Assembly: GCA_041664945.1 (NCBI GenBank)
Contig: JBAYJY010000174.1
Location: forward strand, 1-9,886
Source: JBAYJY01 sp041664945
GTDB taxonomy: Bacteria > UBP15 > UBA6099
Length of the DNA stretch: 9,886 nt
Direction of reading: 5' to 3'
Shown: positions 6,013-9,886 of the stretch, one piece after another
Layout of the letters: the number at the start of each line of letters is the position of its first letter
Position numbering within the stretch: position 1 is the stretch's first letter
Translations under genes and position numbers: made by a program
The notes under the pieces: model-generated
Databases searched by the model: none
Told to the model about the DNA's origin: nothing
Seen by the model: the letters and a program-made list of their open reading frames with translations, nothing else

Positions 6013-6429
6013 ATGACAAAAGAATTGAATATCGCCAACAAGCTGATCGCTCCGTGCGGGATGAACTGCGGAATCTGCAAAGCGTATCTCAGGGACAAAA
6101 ATACATGCCCCGGCTGCAGGGAAAGCGACGAGAACAAAGCCGTAAGCTGCAAGCGTTGCATTATCAAGAATTGCCAAGTATTGAGCGAAAATAATTGGAA
6201 GTTCTGCTTCAAGTGCGGGAAATATCCATGCGCGAGAATGAAGTCGCTGGATGAAAGATACAGGCGCAAGTACAGAATGAGCATGATTGAAAACCTAAAG
6301 AACATCGAAGAGCATGGAATCCGGCGGTTCGTCAGAAATGAAAAGCTTAGGTGGCAGTGTTCCGAATGCGGCGGCGTTATCTGCGTCCACGGAGGGTATT
6401 GCTTCAGTTGCAATGCGAAAATGCAATAA
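6013..6429 (+). CDS. DUF3795 cysteine-rich, probable metal-binding protein
   Basis: A small cytosolic protein of 138 residues with 16 cysteines, typical of DUF3795. The family signature LIAPCGMNCGICKAYLR lies at 11-27 (C15, C19, C22), followed by CPGC (32-35), C46-x2-C49-x4-C54, C65-x2-C68-x4-C73 and a C-terminal zinc-ribbon-like cluster with CSECG and FSC (C116, C119, C124, C130, C133). The pattern predicts two or more zinc or iron-sulfur sites. The biological role of DUF3795 is unknown. ATG 6013 is chosen because family members begin shortly before the signature; the ATG at 5977 overlaps the probable promoter. No strong ribosome site is seen (GGGG at 5991-5994 is far). Transcribed alone and divergently from the CoA-transferase operon; a strong hairpin follows the stop. 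Confidence 0.85.
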   Translation: MTKELNIANKLIAPCGMNCGICKAYLRDKNTCPGCRESDENKAVSCKRCIIKNCQVLSENNWKFCFKCGKYPCARMKSLDERYRRKYRMSMIENLKNIEEHGIRRFVRNEKLRWQCSECGGVICVHGGYCFSCNAKMQ

Positions 6430-6430
6430 A

Positions 6431-6452
6431 GAAAACTTTTGTAAAAGTTTTC
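6431..6452 (+). terminator. Perfect 10-bp hairpin after the DUF3795 gene
   Basis: GAAAACTTTT (6431-6440), a GT loop and AAAAGTTTTC (6443-6452) form a perfect stem starting two bases after the stop codon. The T-rich right arm makes it terminator-like, although no long U-run follows. The stem resembles the arms at 118-131/221-234 and 4266-4298. Confidence 0.6.
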
Positions 6453-6455
6453 CTT

Positions 6456-6581
6456 ATGATCCTTTCAAAACTTTTTAACGTTCCGCGCGACTTCGCGCGC
6501 TCCGCTGCCGGGCTGAAAGCGTTGGAGAATTACCGCGCGATGAGCATCGCGTTCAAGAAAGAATCATTCGGCCTGTTGTGA
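6456..6581 (+). CDS. Coding-like 41-residue ORF, unrecognised
   Basis: The frame runs from ATG 6456 to TGA 6579-6581 and encodes MILSKLFNVPRDFARS, then AAGLKALENYRAMSIAF and KKESFGLL. G/C-rich codon third positions (TTC, CGC, GAC, GCG, CTG) look like genuine coding sequence of this genome. It is predicted to be basic and mostly helical, with no signal peptide or membrane segment. There is no ribosome site: the ATG lies just after the DUF3795 hairpin, so it may be leaderless, read through from upstream, or the 3' remnant of a lost gene. I do not recognise the family. It converges with the lipoprotein gene, whose stop is 54 nt away. Confidence 0.4.
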   Translation: MILSKLFNVPRDFARSAAGLKALENYRAMSIAFKKESFGLL

Positions 6582-6634
6582 ATCGGTTAAGGATTTTCCC
6601 GCGCCGAACATTTGTTTGCGCTCTATATAACGAC

Positions 6635-8494
6635 TCAATACGAGCGGTCCATTTTCTTTTCGACTTCCTTGATGCGCGCGCGGGTTTCTGCGATCGATTT
6701 CGCGTTCTCCTTGCGCCATTTCGCGGGCTGTTTCATCTGGCTGTCCAGAACCGCGCCGAAGTTCGCGAGCGCGCCCTTGAAGTCACGCTCTTTCAAGCAC
6801 AATTCCCCCAGCGCGCCGCGTATCTGTTCGAAAAACTTTTGCTCCGTAAGCGGATAATCGGTTTTCATTGATTCGAACGCCGCTCGGGCCTCCTGCGCAT
6901 GGCCGGCATTCACGAGCGCGTTGGCCAGATCGTACGGCGCCGCGTTAGCATACAACATCTGTTGTTGGCAGTCCTTGTTTCCGGCGTAGCAGCCTTTGTT
7001 CCTGAACACCTCGATCGCTTTTTGGAAATAAGAAACAGCCTTTTCGCGGCTATTTTGGTTTGCCGCAATAAAATAGAAGGCGACTCCCATGTTCGGTTCG
7101 GAAACCTTCAAGTACTCGTTTTCGGCCAACTCGAATTCCCGGAGCCCCTCAAGTATTCTGGCGAATTCGAAATGTGGATCTTCTTTTCTGGCGATATAGC
7201 GCGCCATGATCTTTTCGTAAGCTGCCAGAGCGGCGTCATTTCGCAGCATGAAGTAGTTTGACAGATAGAGTCCGACCTGGCCGTCCGCGCCCGCTTTTTC
7301 ATAGTAGGAAATCGCCCTGCCATATTGTTTATTCTGGTAGAAAATGCCGCCGACGGCGAGGTTGTCGCCATCCTGCCGGACCAGAAAATCGTCCTTTAGA
7401 TTTTTCAGATCGTAAACGACAGGAAAAAACACCGGATCATCGTTGTATTCAGAAAGGTAAAGCGCCGCGGCGCGCGAGCCGTCCGGGCTGATTTTGAGAG
7501 AGCTTGGAGCGATAAAAGCCGGATAGACGGCCTCGACGCTGCCGTCGCCGCCGATGATCGACGCGAGAGCGCTTCCGTTCCGGTCACCGAGAATGAAGAG
7601 CCTGTCTTCCGCGGCGAACGGCTCGAACGCTAAAACCGCGTCCTTGAAAATCACCGACTTGCCGCCTGTCGCCGGTTCGTACCGGATAAGACCCTTCCTC
7701 CCCTCAAGCATCGCGGAATAATAGAGCGCGGTTCCATCGGCGTTCCACTTCAAACCGCGCATGTCCTCCAGCCCGGGGTTATTGCCATCCGTTTTAATCA
7801 AAGGCGTAACCGCGGTTGTTTTGTTGTTCGAAAGCGACATCAACCTGACGCCGAACTCGTATTCCTGATCGTTAGAGGATTTGCCGGACGGCTTGCCGAT
7901 CGGGACGGCGACCGCATAAGCGACATATTTTCTGCCGGGCGAAATAACGAAATTGAAAGCGTTGTTTTTTTTCTCTTTTTTCGAGACCGAGGCGAAAGGC
8001 GAAGCGCCGCCGCCGGCCGCCTGCAAAACCAGCCCGTTGAGCGCGACCGACATCGTTACCGGGTCGAAACTCGACGATTCGGCAAAAGACATAAATTTAT
8101 CGCTGTCTCCGTATTTATCATTGCAAAAAATTTTCTTTGTTATCACGATCTGTTTTTTTCGCGTTTCGGGATCGAGCTTCTTGAAATATATCAGATTGTA
8201 GTCGCTTTTCTTATCGCAGTAGCTCGACCTGAACTCGGTGAAATAGATCGCGTTCTTATCCGGCGGCCAGAAAAGGCCGAGGATTTTGAAATCCGCAACA
8301 GGCGTATAGATTAGTTCCGACGCGCCGGTTTCGAAATTCTTCAGAACGATGCCGTCGCTGTTTTTGTCAATGTAAGCGAGACTGCGCCCGTCGGGCGAAA
8401 AAGCCAACCCGTTCTGGGGCGCGCTGCATCCGGCGAGCGCAAGCGCCGCCACCGCCCCAAGCAATAAACACACGACCGATATCTGTTTTTTCAT
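6635..8494 (-). CDS. Lipoprotein with PD40 (WD40-like) propeller and TPR-like repeats
   Basis: A 619-residue envelope lipoprotein. Residues 1-23 are a type II signal peptide with lipobox LAGC (20-23); C23 is the lipidation site and S24 at +2 suggests outer-membrane sorting. The N-terminal ~370 residues contain PD40-type blades, seen as AFSPDGRSLAYI (31-42), LKWNADGTALYYS (248-260) and LKISPDGSRAAALYL (333-347), with weaker ones between. Residues ~375-585 are helical with TPR-like spacing, for example GGIFYQNKQYGRAISYYEKA (382-401), YDLANALVNAGHAQEARAAF (521-540) and GELCLKERDFKGALANFGAV (563-582). The tail (590-615) is charged and may be coiled-coil. Such pairing suggests a protein-binding scaffold; no catalytic motif is seen. 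AGGAG (8504-8508) lies 9 nt before the ATG. It is an isolated gene between repeats and a convergent ORF. Confidence 0.8.
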   Translation of the reverse strand: MKKQISVVCLLLGAVAALALAGCSAPQNGLAFSPDGRSLAYIDKNSDGIVLKNFETGASELIYTPVADFKILGLFWPPDKNAIYFTEFRSSYCDKKSDYNLIYFKKLDPETRKKQIVITKKIFCNDKYGDSDKFMSFAESSSFDPVTMSVALNGLVLQAAGGGASPFASVSKKEKKNNAFNFVISPGRKYVAYAVAVPIGKPSGKSSNDQEYEFGVRLMSLSNNKTTAVTPLIKTDGNNPGLEDMRGLKWNADGTALYYSAMLEGRKGLIRYEPATGGKSVIFKDAVLAFEPFAAEDRLFILGDRNGSALASIIGGDGSVEAVYPAFIAPSSLKISPDGSRAAALYLSEYNDDPVFFPVVYDLKNLKDDFLVRQDGDNLAVGGIFYQNKQYGRAISYYEKAGADGQVGLYLSNYFMLRNDAALAAYEKIMARYIARKEDPHFEFARILEGLREFELAENEYLKVSEPNMGVAFYFIAANQNSREKAVSYFQKAIEVFRNKGCYAGNKDCQQQMLYANAAPYDLANALVNAGHAQEARAAFESMKTDYPLTEQKFFEQIRGALGELCLKERDFKGALANFGAVLDSQMKQPAKWRKENAKSIAETRARIKEVEKKMDRSY

Positions 8495-8609
8495 GTTGAA
8501 TCGCTCCTATTCGGGTTTCATGTTGTTTATTTTAGCTCATTTCCGGCGCGCCGCGCCAGCGGGCGGCATTATTCTTTGCGATCTCTGGCTTCCGGTTGAT
8601 GTTTGTTGA

Positions 8610-8676
8610 AGATTCCTCGCTTCGCTCGGAATGACAAATGGTGGTGTGGTATAACAAAAGGTGGTGCGAAATGACA
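8610..8676. repeat. REP-like palindromic element with adjacent 20-bp degenerate repeats
   Basis: The core at 8612-8630 has ATTCC/GGAAT arms around a GCGAAGC-type centre and is followed by ATGACA. It belongs to a repeat type widely scattered in bacterial intergenic DNA. Next come imperfect 20-bp direct repeats, starting ATGACAAATGGTGG (8631) and ATAACAAAAGGTGG (8651, 15 of 20 identical), and a third ATGACA at 8671. Confidence 0.65.
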
Positions 8677-8730
8677 TCAAGCATGGGAGCCTTGCATCTC
8701 TGCAAATTGATAGGAGTTGAGTTCGGGTTT

Positions 8731-8763
8731 GCTTCGTCAGCCTTCGTCTTCCTCGCAATGACG
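8731..8763. repeat. Second REP-like element, diverged
   Basis: GCTTCGTCAGCCTTCG followed by CCTCGCAATGACG has the same plan as the element at 8610: a GC-rich alternation of CTTCG blocks ending in AATGAC. No coding potential is seen. Together with 8610-8676 it occupies the spacer between the lipoprotein gene and the 90-bp repeats. Confidence 0.5.
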
Positions 8764-8780
8764 TTTTTTATCATTTCGCT

Positions 8781-8950
8781 GTATTCTGAGTTCTGAATTC
8801 TGTCTGCTGCTTTTTTCTTTTCCCCGTCTACTGTCTACTGTTTGCCGTCTACCGCTTTTATGCTTTAGCTGTATTCTGAGTTCTGAATTCTGGCTACTGC
8901 TTTTCGTCTTTCCCTGTTTACCGTCTACTGTCTGCCGTCTACTGCTTTTC
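8781..8950. repeat. 90-bp tandem repeat built from degenerate heptamers
   Basis: 8781-8860 and 8871-8949 are near-identical, with a few substitutions and a 10-bp linker containing TGCTTTAGCT. Each unit is made of 7-bp steps. On the minus strand one block reads CAGAATT, CAGAACT, CAGAATA and another reads CGGTAGA, CGGCAAA, CAGTAGA, CAGTAGA. The second unit enters the 3' end of the TolC-family gene and supplies its last codons and stop. Confidence 0.75.
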
Positions 8951-9886
8951 CGACGCCTTTCAGCAGGCCTTGGGGGTCTTCTATGCCGCTGCGGCGCCGG
9001 GCGGGTTCCGGGAACGGTTCGCGTCCGATGGCGTAGAGAAAATCGCGCTGGTGCGTCAGCCGGGCGTATCCGGCGCGGATAAGGTCGGATTTCGCCTGAA
9101 TCAGATCGTTCTCGGCGTCAATTAGGTCGGAAGTGTTTCCGAGCCCGATTTCATACTCGGCGCGGCGGGCTTTGAGCGCCTCTTCTTTCGCTTTCGCGAG
9201 GCTGTCGAGCGCGTCTATAAGTTCGGCGTCGCGTTGCAGCGCGAGGTAGGCTTCCCTGATCTGCGTTTCAAACTGGAGCCGTTTCGCGGCTATGTCCATA
9301 CTGGCGCGGCCGACGGCGGCGGCGGCCTCGAAATTTCGGGGCGCCTGCGAGGACCCGTCATGCATGGTAAACGCCAGAGACTCCGTTCTCTGCGTCATGG
9401 AAGTCGAGTAAATGCCTCCGAGGAAAACGCGGTCCTCAACCGAGTGGTCCTGCTGAATATTCGAGGACAGGCTGCGGTTCTTCCCGAGGTCGTACGTCAC
9501 CGAGAAGCCGAGCCGCCACGCCTGATCGCCGAGCGAGGAGTCGCGGCCGGAAAGCTGGTAGCCGCTGACAAGCGCCACTTGCGGTTTCTGCGCGGACATA
9601 ACGAGCCCCGCATTCTGTTGAGCGAGCGATTTTTCGAGATTGAGAATTTCGAATTCGATGCGGCCGGCGGCGCGGGCGACAGCTTCGTCGAGAGACATGG
9701 CCGGAATCTCCGGAGCAGCGGGATCGGCGAGCGTTATCCGTGCGCCGGCGGGCAGCCCGGCGAGCGAGAGAAGTTGAGCGCGGGCGATTTCCAGCCTGTC
9801 TTTCGCTTCCCGCAGGTCAGCCTGCAGCTTTTTGAGGCGCGCGCCGGTTTCGAGTTCGTCGAGCCGGATTCCTTCGCCGGCCTCGA
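8925..9886 (-). CDS. TolC-family outer-membrane efflux protein, 5' end missing
   Basis: About 319 residues of the C-terminal part of a TolC/OEP protein, the outer-membrane channel of tripartite efflux pumps or type I secretion. The frame is open to the right edge, so the Met at 9698 is internal. Upstream of it are GIRLDELETGARLKKLQADL and LEIARAQLLSLAGLPAG, the end of the first OEP helical repeat. After it come LDEAVARA, the DLGKNRS beta-strand region, then the second repeat's helices with QIREAYLALQ and the equatorial motif YEIGLGNTSDLIDAENDL, ending at LYAIGREPFPEP. The final residues KAVDGRQ and the TAG stop lie within the 90-bp repeat, so the original C-terminus may have been altered. Pump partners would be off the right edge or elsewhere. 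Confidence 0.88.
   Translation of the reverse strand, partial: EAGEGIRLDELETGARLKKLQADLREAKDRLEIARAQLLSLAGLPAGARITLADPAAPEIPAMSLDEAVARAAGRIEFEILNLEKSLAQQNAGLVMSAQKPQVALVSGYQLSGRDSSLGDQAWRLGFSVTYDLGKNRSLSSNIQQDHSVEDRVFLGGIYSTSMTQRTESLAFTMHDGSSQAPRNFEAAAAVGRASMDIAAKRLQFETQIREAYLALQRDAELIDALDSLAKAKEEALKARRAEYEIGLGNTSDLIDAENDLIQAKSDLIRAGYARLTHQRDFLYAIGREPFPEPARRRSGIEDPQGLLKGVGKAVDGRQ

Noticed and set aside
8529..8534. TAAAAT as -10 element for the lipoprotein gene (minus strand)
   Set aside because: The hexamer is good but the -35 position falls in a GC-rich palindrome with no match; left uncalled.
8532..8774. 80- and 73-codon minus-strand frames
   Set aside because: Both are made of REP-like repeat sequence (the palindromes at 8610 and 8731) and have no ribosome site or domain.

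Overview
The window looks like part of the chromosome of a Gram-negative, diderm bacterium of moderate GC. It encodes a TolC-type outer-membrane protein, a lipoprotein with a clean lipobox and a Sec-exported DUF4838 protein. DUF4838 proteins, PD40/TPR lipoproteins and degenerate intergenic repeats of the kind seen near 8610-8950 recur in genomes of PVC-group bacteria, Elusimicrobiota and Omnitrophota. That is a general impression; nothing here fixes the phylum. I see no transposase, integrase, phage gene, CRISPR array, rRNA or tRNA.

Layout. 1-234 holds a ~111-bp tandem structured repeat. 253-2100 (-) is a secreted DUF4838 protein with a sigma70-like promoter and a CRP-like palindrome upstream. 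2335-2772 (+) is a stand-alone receiver (CheY-like) protein. 2788-4103 is a long interval without a normal gene, between genes that converge on it; it holds a decayed membrane-protein fragment, one possible 23-codon ORF and some DnaA-box-like 9-mers. 4104-4298 is a third, interrupted copy of the repeat from the left end, again just 3' of a minus-strand gene. 4360-5710 (-) is a two-subunit 3-oxoacid-type CoA-transferase operon with a good promoter at 5840-5867. 6013-6429 (+) is a cysteine-rich DUF3795 protein, followed by a perfect 10-bp hairpin and a coding-like 41-codon ORF. 6635-8494 (-) is a lipoprotein joining a PD40-like beta-propeller to TPR-like helices. 8495-8924 is repeat-rich and gene-free. 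8925-9886 (-) is the C-terminal part of a TolC-family protein that runs off the right edge; its last residues and stop codon lie inside a repeat.

The genes do not form one pathway. Only the two CoA-transferase subunits are clearly co-transcribed. The window is best read as ordinary metabolic and envelope genes separated by unusually repeat-rich spacers. I found no convincing new multi-gene system. The most distinctive signals are the structured repeat at gene 3' ends, with a 60-bp insertion bounded by GGCCTC in one copy; the heptamer-built 90-bp repeat that supplies a gene's stop codon; two mutually exclusive hairpins around the start of the 41-codon ORF; and a CRP-like site placed close to -61 of the predicted DUF4838 promoter.
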